Origin: Bacteroidales bacterium
GTDB lineage: Bacteria > Bacteroidota > Bacteroidia > Bacteroidales > F082
Assembly: GCA_021647205.1 (NCBI GenBank)
Contig: JAKIVD010000017.1
Span: forward strand, 16,577 to 80,576
DNA: 64,000 nt
Reading direction: 5' to 3'
Shown here: positions 17,226 to 25,051 of the stretch, one piece after another
Layout: every line of letters begins with the position of its first letter
Position numbering within the stretch: position 1 is the stretch's first letter
The notes under the pieces: generated by a model
Seen by the model: the letters and a program-made list of their open reading frames with translations, nothing else
Told to the model about the DNA's origin: nothing
The model's database searches: none
Made by a program: the position numbers and the translations under genes

Positions 17226-19709
17226 ATGGGCACTTGTTTTTCATACGGAAATAAACTGATTCAAAGAACAGCGGGAAAGCTGAACAGCATTAGTAATATT
17301 GTGATTATCGGTTCCGGAACCATGGGCAGTGGCATCGGCATCGACTTGCTGAACAAAACACAATACAACATCACTTTTATCGATATTTCGGATGCCGCCT
17401 TGCAGCGTGCAAAAGAAGACATCAAAGACTATTTTGAAGGGATGGTGGCAGGTGGCCGTTTGTACGAAGGCCATCTCGAAGACACCCTCAAAAGAGTAAC
17501 ATACACCAGTAAATTCACGGCATTGAAGGATGCCGAAATTATCTGGGAAGTGGCCACCGAACGCATCGACGTGAAAAAAAGCATCTTCGGCCAGATTGAA
17601 AAAAATGCCGATACCGACAAACTGTTGTTTGTGTTTTCAAACACTTCGTCGCATACCACCAGCGAGTTGGCAGACCTTTTCAACGACGCTTTTTTGAAGG
17701 AAAAATTTCTCACCGGTCATGGCTATTTCCCCTTCCATGCCAACCGCCTGTTCGACGTGATGAAAGGCCGGTACGCCAGCGAAGACACCTTCTTAACGGG
17801 CATTGCCTTTGCCGAGCAAATTTTGGAAAAGAAAGTCATCGCTTTGCGCAAAGACCACCACGGCTACATTGCCGACCCCATTTTTGAAGGCATGGCAGCC
17901 ATCATCAGTTGGGATGTGAAAACCGGACAGGACATCGTGGAACTGCCCCAGGTATTTGCCATGCTCACGGCCAATCCCTTCCAGGTACTCGACCTCACCG
18001 GCCACATGCCCTACACCGAATGCGCCAAACACATGGGCAACGACCTGCCCGGCCACGACCGCCTGAAAGGGGTTTATACGTTTGACAACAGGCGCTACCC
18101 CCAATGGATAGAAGACCTCGAGAAAAGCAAAAGGGCCGGGATAAATTCTCCGGAAAAAGAAGGCTTCTTCAAATGGGAAGGCAAAAAAAACCGGGAAAAA
18201 CCGGTGAAGGTTTACAATCCTGCCACCAAAGATTATGTAGATATTCAACCCATTCATGCTGACGATTACTGGTCAATTTCGGAAGCCAAATCAATGGACC
18301 ACCGTCATTCTACCATCCAGGATATCGCCGGTTTGATTCATGTTGCCAATGCAACCGACAAGGGTGGCAAAACCTTCAGAAGGTATGTTGTCCCCATGAT
18401 GCTTTACGCCCTCGATTTGATTCAGGATGGCTACGGAACAGCTGCCGACATCAATGTGTCAACCAAAGTGGGGCTGCGGTTTAAGTTCGGCCTCTGCGAA
18501 ATCATCGATGGGTTTCTCGACCATTTCGGCATCGACGGTTTGCTGAACCTGGCCAAAAAAGCAGCGGCCGAGAACCCTGACCGCAGCGGATTTTTCGATG
18601 TGGACGGGCTGGAAGGTCCCCGCAAGGGAAAACCAAGTTTGCTGTACACCATGAAGAAAAAGGGCTGGAAGAACCTGCTGGGCTACGGTCGTGTTTACGG
18701 CACACCGGTCAGCCAGAAGAATTTCAATACCGGCGAAACCGAAATCTATTACAACGACCTCCGTTTTGTGTACCCGACCAAAAAAGACAGGGTAGCGTCC
18801 ATTATTTTCGACAACCCGCTCAGGGGCAATGTGTGGAACAAATACACCCTCGACCAGCTTGACCATGCGCTGGGTGTTTGCATGGAGCTTTACGAACAGG
18901 GCAAACTGGGGGCCATCTTGTTTACCGCCGCCGGTACCGGCATGCGCATGCTTGGCGCCGATGCACGGCAGTTCAACAAAGGCTGGTTCGATGCCCGCGC
19001 AGGCTACCAGTTTCTTGGCGAAGAAAAAGCCGCTTATTTTACCAAGGCAGGGATGCGCATTTTCCGCTTTATCCAGCAATTGCCGGTGTGGACGGTGGGC
19101 GCTTTCGGGGAAAAATGGGGCGGTGGCGCCGAGTTCACCTATTTCCTCAACCAGAGGTTCGATTTGGTTCTTCACGGCACTGAATTCGATACCATCCAAC
19201 GAAAAAATGTTTTCAAAGAAAAAAACAACTACAACCAGCCCGAGATTGAATATGCCATCCTGGGCGGATTTGGCGCCATCCAGGAACTCAACCGCCTGGG
19301 CTTCGGCGATTCCATGACGGATGAATTGTTCATGCAGGGGCTTACGGCCCGCCGGGCACACCAACTGGGCCTGGCCAATGCCATCTCGGAAAGCGAATAC
19401 GAGCTGCTGGAAAATGCTTTTGAGGTAGCCCGCCTGAAACAAAAAAATGCCGTTCCCTATTCGATGGCCCTGTACAATTTACAAAAGGAAAATGCCTACA
19501 ACGAAGGCATCGACGATGAGCGGCTCACGCGCGAATGCGGCGAAGTGTTCAATCCGGCTAAAAACCCCTACATCTCCACCGGCCTGTTAAGGTTGCTGAA
19601 TATGGGTGGAAAAAATCCCCCGGTTGACCTTACACCGAGGGGCGAGCTGCCGGGCTGGAAGAATAATTATGGAGAACTGTTTTCCGACGTTGATACCAAA
19701 AAAGGATGA
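17226..19709 (+). CDS. 3-hydroxyacyl-CoA dehydrogenase / enoyl-CoA hydratase fusion
   Basis: An 827-residue bifunctional beta-oxidation protein with domain order opposite to FadB. The NAD-binding dehydrogenase comes first (IIGSGTMGSGIGID, about 28-40), then the dehydrogenase C-terminal helical domain (to about 500), then a crotonase domain (about 520-760, with W-GGG-AEF at 631-636). The dehydrogenase dyad is unusual: H165 is present, but the residue 12 later, normally Glu, is D177, and the HFFNP motif reads HGYFP. It should oxidise 3-hydroxypimelyl-CoA and hydrate the shorter enoyl-CoA. The 24-residue N-terminal extension before the Rossmann strand is unexplained. Confidence 0.85.
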   Translation: MGTCFSYGNKLIQRTAGKLNSISNIVIIGSGTMGSGIGIDLLNKTQYNITFIDISDAALQRAKEDIKDYFEGMVAGGRLYEGHLEDTLKRVTYTSKFTALKDAEIIWEVATERIDVKKSIFGQIEKNADTDKLLFVFSNTSSHTTSELADLFNDAFLKEKFLTGHGYFPFHANRLFDVMKGRYASEDTFLTGIAFAEQILEKKVIALRKDHHGYIADPIFEGMAAIISWDVKTGQDIVELPQVFAMLTANPFQVLDLTGHMPYTECAKHMGNDLPGHDRLKGVYTFDNRRYPQWIEDLEKSKRAGINSPEKEGFFKWEGKKNREKPVKVYNPATKDYVDIQPIHADDYWSISEAKSMDHRHSTIQDIAGLIHVANATDKGGKTFRRYVVPMMLYALDLIQDGYGTAADINVSTKVGLRFKFGLCEIIDGFLDHFGIDGLLNLAKKAAAENPDRSGFFDVDGLEGPRKGKPSLLYTMKKKGWKNLLGYGRVYGTPVSQKNFNTGETEIYYNDLRFVYPTKKDRVASIIFDNPLRGNVWNKYTLDQLDHALGVCMELYEQGKLGAILFTAAGTGMRMLGADARQFNKGWFDARAGYQFLGEEKAAYFTKAGMRIFRFIQQLPVWTVGAFGEKWGGGAEFTYFLNQRFDLVLHGTEFDTIQRKNVFKEKNNYNQPEIEYAILGGFGAIQELNRLGFGDSMTDELFMQGLTARRAHQLGLANAISESEYELLENAFEVARLKQKNAVPYSMALYNLQKENAYNEGIDDERLTRECGEVFNPAKNPYISTGLLRLLNMGGKNPPVDLTPRGELPGWKNNYGELFSDVDTKKG

Positions 19710-19719
19710 TTGAAGATAA

Positions 19720-20787
19720 GTGACATTGTCAGACTCACATAAAAAGCTATTTACTAAAATTGCCGGCTTACTTACTGAAGCGAGAAAGAATATTGTCTCC
19801 AGTATTAACCAGGTAATTGTTCTTACTTATTTTAGGGTTGGTGAACTTATTGTACAAGATGAACAGGCAGGAAAGGAACGTGCATCCTATGGAAAATCAG
19901 TCCTGAAAGAGCTCTCCAAAGGGTTGACAGAAGAATTCGGAAAGGGCTTTTCTGTTGATAATCTGGAGAGAATGCGTAAGTTTTATCTCACATATAAAAA
20001 CCGGATGGTTGACAATCAGAAATCCGCATCAGTGTTGCGGAATTTTAACCCCTCAAATTCCGCATCACTGATGCGGAAATTTGAACTTCCATTAAAACTC
20101 TCCTGGACGCACTACACAAAGCTGTTAAGGATTGACAATGAGGAAGAGAGGAGTTTTTACGAAATTGAAGCGGTTAATTGCAACTGGTCAGTGCGTGAAC
20201 TTGAAAGACAATTCAATTCATCATTGTATGAACGATTGGTACTGAGCAGAGACAAACAGGCAATTAAAAAATTAAGCGAAAAAGGACAAATTATTTCAAA
20301 TCCAATCGACACCATTAAGGACCCCTATGTGCTTGACTTCTTAGGACTTGAGGAACAAAATAAGTATAGCGAAACCGACCTTGAAACAGCAATAATAAAT
20401 AAACTGGAACAATTTCTTATGGAATTGGGAAAAGGGTTTTTATTCGTGGGACGCCAACAAAGGATTACGGTTGAAGATGAGCATTTTCATATCGACCTGG
20501 TTTTTTACAACCGGTTTTTGCAATCCTTTGTACTCATAGATTTAAAAATCGGGAAACTAAGACATCAGGACTTAGGACAGATGCAAATGTACGTCAACTA
20601 TTATGATGAATTTGTCAGGTCGGAAGAAGAAAACATGACAGTTGGAATCGTACTTTGCAAACAAAAAAATGAGACTTTGGTAAGGATTACATTACCAAAA
20701 GGAAATCAACAGATTTTTGCAAGTAAATATCAGACATTTTTACCAGGTAAAGAGCAGTTAAAAGAATTAATTGAGAATAAAGATTAA
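19720..20787 (+). CDS. DUF1016 family PDDEXK nuclease (YhcG-like)
   Basis: A 355-residue protein with an N-terminal DUF1016 helical domain and a C-terminal PDDEXK nuclease-like domain (HIDLVFYN, then VLIDLKIG, giving D...D-x-K). Start is GTG, 10 nt after the fusion gene. The base composition is visibly AT-richer than the cluster on both sides. Members are often found with restriction-modification or toxin loci, and their exact role is poorly known. The central part codes for an internal near-duplication (SASVLRNF / SASLMRKF) whose DNA forms strong palindromes. It sits 3 nt ahead of the MocA-like gene, so it probably travels on the operon transcript. Confidence 0.85.
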   Translation: MTLSDSHKKLFTKIAGLLTEARKNIVSSINQVIVLTYFRVGELIVQDEQAGKERASYGKSVLKELSKGLTEEFGKGFSVDNLERMRKFYLTYKNRMVDNQKSASVLRNFNPSNSASLMRKFELPLKLSWTHYTKLLRIDNEEERSFYEIEAVNCNWSVRELERQFNSSLYERLVLSRDKQAIKKLSEKGQIISNPIDTIKDPYVLDFLGLEEQNKYSETDLETAIINKLEQFLMELGKGFLFVGRQQRITVEDEHFHIDLVFYNRFLQSFVLIDLKIGKLRHQDLGQMQMYVNYYDEFVRSEEENMTVGIVLCKQKNETLVRITLPKGNQQIFASKYQTFLPGKEQLKELIENKD

Positions 20788-20790
20788 AAA

Positions 20791-21393
20791 ATGCCATCAT
20801 CCAAAAAAAATACTTCAGTCGTCATTTTGTCTGCAGGGATTTCTGCCCGCATGCAAACCGACAAGGCATTTTTAAAAGTGGACAGCGGACAAACATTTCT
20901 TGAAAAAATCATTCAAACCTACATCAGTTGGGGGGTAGATGAATTGGTGCTCGTTACCAACGACCAACTCATCGGTAAAATTAAAAACGCAAACTACCTG
21001 CCGGAAAGCGTGCGCAACGTCCTCAACAAACAGCTTGGTTGGGGAAGGTTTTATTCGGTAAAACTGGGATTGCAGGCGATGAAAAACAACAATTGTTGCT
21101 TCATCCAGAATATCGACAACCCTTTTACAGAACCGGAAACACTTGACCTCCTTTTTGAAAACAGGGAAGAGGATGCGACCATCGTACCTGTATTTGAAGG
21201 CCGGGGCGGCCACCCTGTTTTGCTGGGCACACAAATTATCAACCATTTGCTCGAACATCGAAAAAATGATGAAATACTGAAAGATTTTTTGGGGAGGTTT
21301 AAGGTCAGAAAAGTAGAAACGGACACCTCCGGTGTTTTAACGAACATCAACAATCCGGCCGATTACGATAAATTTGTCAGGGAAAGAAGCTAA
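20791..21393 (+). CDS. MobA/MocA-like molybdenum cofactor nucleotidyltransferase
   Basis: A 200-residue NTP-transferase domain protein. The N-terminal SAGISARMQTDKAFL resembles the nucleotide-binding loop of MobA/MocA proteins (R-M and K conserved). IQNIDNPF gives an acidic metal-binding position, and GRGGHPVLL is the family's substrate loop. Next to xdhC and the Mo hydroxylase subunits, it most likely converts Mo-molybdopterin to the cytosine dinucleotide form used by this enzyme family. The CTP versus GTP choice is inferred from context. Confidence 0.8.
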   Translation: MPSSKKNTSVVILSAGISARMQTDKAFLKVDSGQTFLEKIIQTYISWGVDELVLVTNDQLIGKIKNANYLPESVRNVLNKQLGWGRFYSVKLGLQAMKNNNCCFIQNIDNPFTEPETLDLLFENREEDATIVPVFEGRGGHPVLLGTQIINHLLEHRKNDEILKDFLGRFKVRKVETDTSGVLTNINNPADYDKFVRERS

Positions 21394-21396
21394 AAG

Positions 21397-22155
21397 ATGG
21401 AAACCATTTATACCAAAATATTGCAATTGCTAAAGGAAGACCGGAAAGTGGCTTTGTGCACTATTGTGGCTGCCCAAGGCTCTGCTCCCCTGCCGGTCGG
21501 CTCCAAAATGATTGTACTGGATGACGGCAGTATTTTCGGTACCATCGGCGGTGGCAAACTGGAGCATGGGGTAATTGGTGATGCCCTGAAAGTGATTGCA
21601 GAAGGGAAAGCATCCTTGTCGCATCACGACCTGAAAAAACACCACGAGATGTGCTGCGGAGGAAACGTTGATATTTTTATAGAACCCGTAATGAAAAATA
21701 AAAAGTTATTTGTATTTGGCGCCGGGCATGTGGGCAGGGCAGTTGTAAAACACACCCTCGACCTTGATATGGATATTTTGGTCTTTGATGACAGAAAGGA
21801 GATTTTCAACGATTGGGATGCAGGAAATTACAAGACCAAAGTTGCAGCTTACAAAGAAATGCTTCCCGGCCTTATTTTTGACGATGCCACTTTCATCGTT
21901 ATTGCCACCTACGACCACGACACCGACCGCGAAATTCTGGCATATTGCCTGAAAAAGCCACATGCCTACCTCGGGATGATTGGCAGCAAAAACAAGGTGG
22001 CAACCACCCGAAGAAATTTCCTGCAAAGCGGTAATTTTTCCGAAGACGAACTGAATGCCGTGGACATGCCCATCGGGATAAACATCAATGCGACTACGGC
22101 TGACGAAATTGCCATCAGCATTGTGGCCCGAATGATTAAAGAAAAAAATAAATAA
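21397..22155 (+). CDS. xdhC: XdhC-family molybdenum cofactor chaperone
   Basis: A 252-residue XdhC/CoxI protein. The N-terminal domain has QGSAPLPVGSKM and GGGKLE, then the MCCGG cysteine pair, and a Rossmann domain begins at FGAGHVGRAV (about residue 108) with MIGSKNK later. XdhC proteins bind the sulfurated Mo cofactor and insert it into xanthine-dehydrogenase-type apoenzymes. It lies 3 nt after the MocA-like gene and 5 nt before the FAD subunit gene, so it is dedicated to the Mo hydroxylase encoded here. Confidence 0.88.
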   Translation: METIYTKILQLLKEDRKVALCTIVAAQGSAPLPVGSKMIVLDDGSIFGTIGGGKLEHGVIGDALKVIAEGKASLSHHDLKKHHEMCCGGNVDIFIEPVMKNKKLFVFGAGHVGRAVVKHTLDLDMDILVFDDRKEIFNDWDAGNYKTKVAAYKEMLPGLIFDDATFIVIATYDHDTDREILAYCLKKPHAYLGMIGSKNKVATTRRNFLQSGNFSEDELNAVDMPIGININATTADEIAISIVARMIKEKNK

Positions 22156-22160
22156 AGAAT

Positions 22161-23057
22161 ATGTACCTGAAAGAATTTAAGTTTTATCGCCCCGGCACAT
22201 TAAGCGAAGCGCTTGAGATGCTGTCGAATGCCGAAAACGGGGCCTTGAAAGCCGGGGGCACCGACCTGCTGGTGGAGATGAAAAAAGGATTGCGTTCCTA
22301 TTCCGAACTCATTTCCCTCACCGACCTTGCTGAATTGAAAGAGCAGAACGAAGACGCCGAATTTGTCCGGCTTGGTGCCGGCCTTACCCACTCGGAAATC
22401 CTTGACTCTGAACTGGTCAGAAAATACTTCCCGGCTTTTGCCGAAGCAGTCTTGCAAATCGGCAGCAACCAGGTAAGAAATACCGGAACACTGGGCGGAA
22501 ACCTTTGCACGGCGGCGGCCTGTTGCGATTCGGCACCCGTTTTGATTGCCCTCGATGCCGAAGTGGAAATGATGAACAAGAAGGGAACGGAAACGATTGC
22601 CCTCAAAGATTTCTTCGTGCACAACCGCCGAACGGTGCTGAAAAAAGACCAGATTCTCACCACGGTTGTCGTTAAAAAATGTGCACCCCACACCGGTGTT
22701 CACTTTGAAAAATTCGGCTTGCGGCAAGGCTCTGCCATTGCCGTGGTTTCGGTGGCTGCCCTGCTTACCATAGAAGACGGACTTTGCAAAGATGCCCGTA
22801 TCGTTATCGGGGCGGTAGCCCCCACACCCATGGTCAGCTACAACGCCATCAACGCCATCAAGGGAAGGCCGGTGTCGGACTTTTATGAGAAATCAGAAAT
22901 CCTCCTGGCCGCCGGTAAAGCCGCTTCCGAAGACTCTGTCCCCATCGACGACGTCAGGGGTGGCGCACAATTCAGAAGAAATGTTTTAAACACGCTTACA
23001 CAGCGTGCGATATTAACCGCTTTACGCAATTGTAACATGCAAAATACACAGACTTAG
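22161..23057 (+). CDS. Mo hydroxylase FAD-binding subunit (4-hydroxybenzoyl-CoA reductase beta-like)
   Basis: A 298-residue CoxM/HcrB-type flavoprotein subunit with the two FAD-binding motifs AGGTDL (31-36) and NTGTLGGNLC (107-116). It passes electrons between the iron-sulfur subunit and an external carrier. In Thauera 4-hydroxybenzoyl-CoA reductase the beta subunit has an insertion of about 40 residues holding an extra [4Fe-4S] cluster after the GGN-x-C segment. Here the chain runs from C116 directly through C121-C122 into DSAPVLIALDA, so that insertion is missing. Gene order suggests a 4-hydroxybenzoyl-CoA or related substrate, but a true hydroxylase is possible. Confidence 0.82.
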   Translation: MYLKEFKFYRPGTLSEALEMLSNAENGALKAGGTDLLVEMKKGLRSYSELISLTDLAELKEQNEDAEFVRLGAGLTHSEILDSELVRKYFPAFAEAVLQIGSNQVRNTGTLGGNLCTAAACCDSAPVLIALDAEVEMMNKKGTETIALKDFFVHNRRTVLKKDQILTTVVVKKCAPHTGVHFEKFGLRQGSAIAVVSVAALLTIEDGLCKDARIVIGAVAPTPMVSYNAINAIKGRPVSDFYEKSEILLAAGKAASEDSVPIDDVRGGAQFRRNVLNTLTQRAILTALRNCNMQNTQT

Positions 23058-23098
23058 ACCTTAGTCAATAAACTGAGAATCGACCCAAAACAACTACA

Positions 23099-24997
23099 AT
23101 GAAAAAAGCATTGTTTCTTCTAATCATGGTTTTACTGACTTCACAACTTGAATTATGTTGTCAAACCGATTGGCAATGGGCATACCAGGGAGCAAACAAC
23201 GATGGATACGGTTTTATCAGAGTTGACGACATAGATCGACACAACAATGTGTACGCTATATTTCCATATGGCAACTCAATAGTTTTTAAAGATACGATGT
23301 TTTATCATGAAGGGTTTTTTTATAACAATGCAAATTTTGCAATTGTAAAACATGACGCAAATGGTAACTTTATAAAAGCAATTGATGTCTTTAGTCCATC
23401 AAATGCAATGTTGTCTTATCATGCGAGATTATTGGTCGATAACGATTTTAATATTTATCTGGCACTTGAAATTCAAGACACTGTACTTATCAACGAGTAT
23501 GTTTTTGTTCCTGAAACAAGTTATGGTGATGTAATCCTGCTAAAGTTTAATTCTCAATTTGAATTATTGTGGGAACAACAGGTTTACGGCCCAATTTCTG
23601 ATAATGAGGTTAGAGGCATTTACCTTGCTGATGACAATAATGTCTTTCTTGAAGTACTGCATAAAGGGAATCCATACGTATTCAAATCTGTAAATTTCTT
23701 TGATCAGGATACTGCCGAATATAAAACGGAAATGATTTCGGTAATGAAAATAGGGCCGTCAGGGAACTTATTATGGCGCAAAGAAATTCGATCCACTGAA
23801 TTGGAGTATATATTTGCCATTCACTCGACTGTTGGAGAAAACGGCGCCTACTATTGTTTGGGAAGTGCGGAATATCCGATTATTGTCGATGGTGACACAG
23901 TCTTCCCGTCAAATGATACACTGCCTGCTTTTTATTATGATGTTGCATTTAAGTCAAACGGTCAGGTTTTACATTCAATAGTCAATTATCTGTATATTCA
24001 GTATTATGAGAAATCAGTCAGTTCAAATGGAGACTATTTTTTTTCAGCGTATATATCAGAAACTGTTGTATTTGGGGATGATACCATTGTTTATGATCCT
24101 GAATTGCCCACCTTGTTAATTGGAAGAATGGATACGCTTTACAACCCAGTATGGTATGAAAAATTAACAGGGCCTTTGAATTACACATTCAGATTTAAAC
24201 TTGATTTGAAGGATGATATGCTGTTTTTTTCAACAGATTGCCGAAACTCATTTGAGTTTGCTGACTCGATTTACGATGTTGGTACTAAACAAAGTGTCCT
24301 TTATGGTATGTTTACAGCAGATGGTGAGTTAATTTATACAAAAATTGCACAGGGATCAAACTCGGTATTTGGGACGGATGTAAAACTGGACTATTGCAGC
24401 AATGCAATCTTGTCAGGCTCGTTCAAAGGAGAGTTAATTGCAGGTAGCGACACATTGATTCAAAATGACCTTTCCCGTGAAGATAATTTCATCGCAAAAA
24501 TTACCGACCTTGGATTGTCAAAAATTGATTTGGGCCCGGACACTACAATTGCTGTTTCAGAATCCTTTGATTTATTAATACCAGACTATTTTTCAAACAT
24601 TCTTTGGTCCACAGGAGAAACCACTAATTCAATAACTGTCTCCGGTAATGATTTACAGGATGGAATCAACCATATTTGGGTTGATGCATTTCAAGGGGAT
24701 TGTTTTGCAACTGATACGATTTTAATCTTTGTAATTGATAACTCTGGTATATCTGAGAATGAAAACAATGAAATTTATTTCTATCCTAACCCGACTGCAA
24801 ACACATTGAATTTCTATTCAGAATTGGGGCTGAACTTGTTTAATGTGAAGGTTTTTAATCAGTTCGGAGTATTGGTTCTTCAACAAGGTTTACTAAGTGA
24901 TAAAATTGACTTAATAAATCTTCAGAATGGGATTTATATTATTGAATTTGAATACAAACAGAAAGTTACCAGACAAAAAATAATTGTACGAAAATAA
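23099..24997 (+). CDS. T9SS-sorted secreted protein, unknown function
   Basis: A 632-residue product with a signal peptide (MKKALFLLIMVLLTSQLELCC) and a C-terminal type IX secretion sorting domain (about 555-632: YFYPNPTANTLNF ... GIYIIEF ... KIIVRK). The middle resembles a beta-propeller-like surface protein, with repeated strands of the kind 'G-D-T-I/V'. It is exported and probably surface-attached. It is plainly AT-richer than its neighbours and lies between two genes for subunits of the same Mo enzyme, on the same strand. It is likely a later insertion and unrelated to aromatic metabolism. Confidence 0.85.
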   Translation: MKKALFLLIMVLLTSQLELCCQTDWQWAYQGANNDGYGFIRVDDIDRHNNVYAIFPYGNSIVFKDTMFYHEGFFYNNANFAIVKHDANGNFIKAIDVFSPSNAMLSYHARLLVDNDFNIYLALEIQDTVLINEYVFVPETSYGDVILLKFNSQFELLWEQQVYGPISDNEVRGIYLADDNNVFLEVLHKGNPYVFKSVNFFDQDTAEYKTEMISVMKIGPSGNLLWRKEIRSTELEYIFAIHSTVGENGAYYCLGSAEYPIIVDGDTVFPSNDTLPAFYYDVAFKSNGQVLHSIVNYLYIQYYEKSVSSNGDYFFSAYISETVVFGDDTIVYDPELPTLLIGRMDTLYNPVWYEKLTGPLNYTFRFKLDLKDDMLFFSTDCRNSFEFADSIYDVGTKQSVLYGMFTADGELIYTKIAQGSNSVFGTDVKLDYCSNAILSGSFKGELIAGSDTLIQNDLSREDNFIAKITDLGLSKIDLGPDTTIAVSESFDLLIPDYFSNILWSTGETTNSITVSGNDLQDGINHIWVDAFQGDCFATDTILIFVIDNSGISENENNEIYFYPNPTANTLNFYSELGLNLFNVKVFNQFGVLVLQQGLLSDKIDLINLQNGIYIIEFEYKQKVTRQKIIVRK

Positions 24998-25051
24998 AAA
25001 TCTGACGCAGAAAGAAAAAAATAAAAGCGCATAACAGCAAATAATAAGAAG

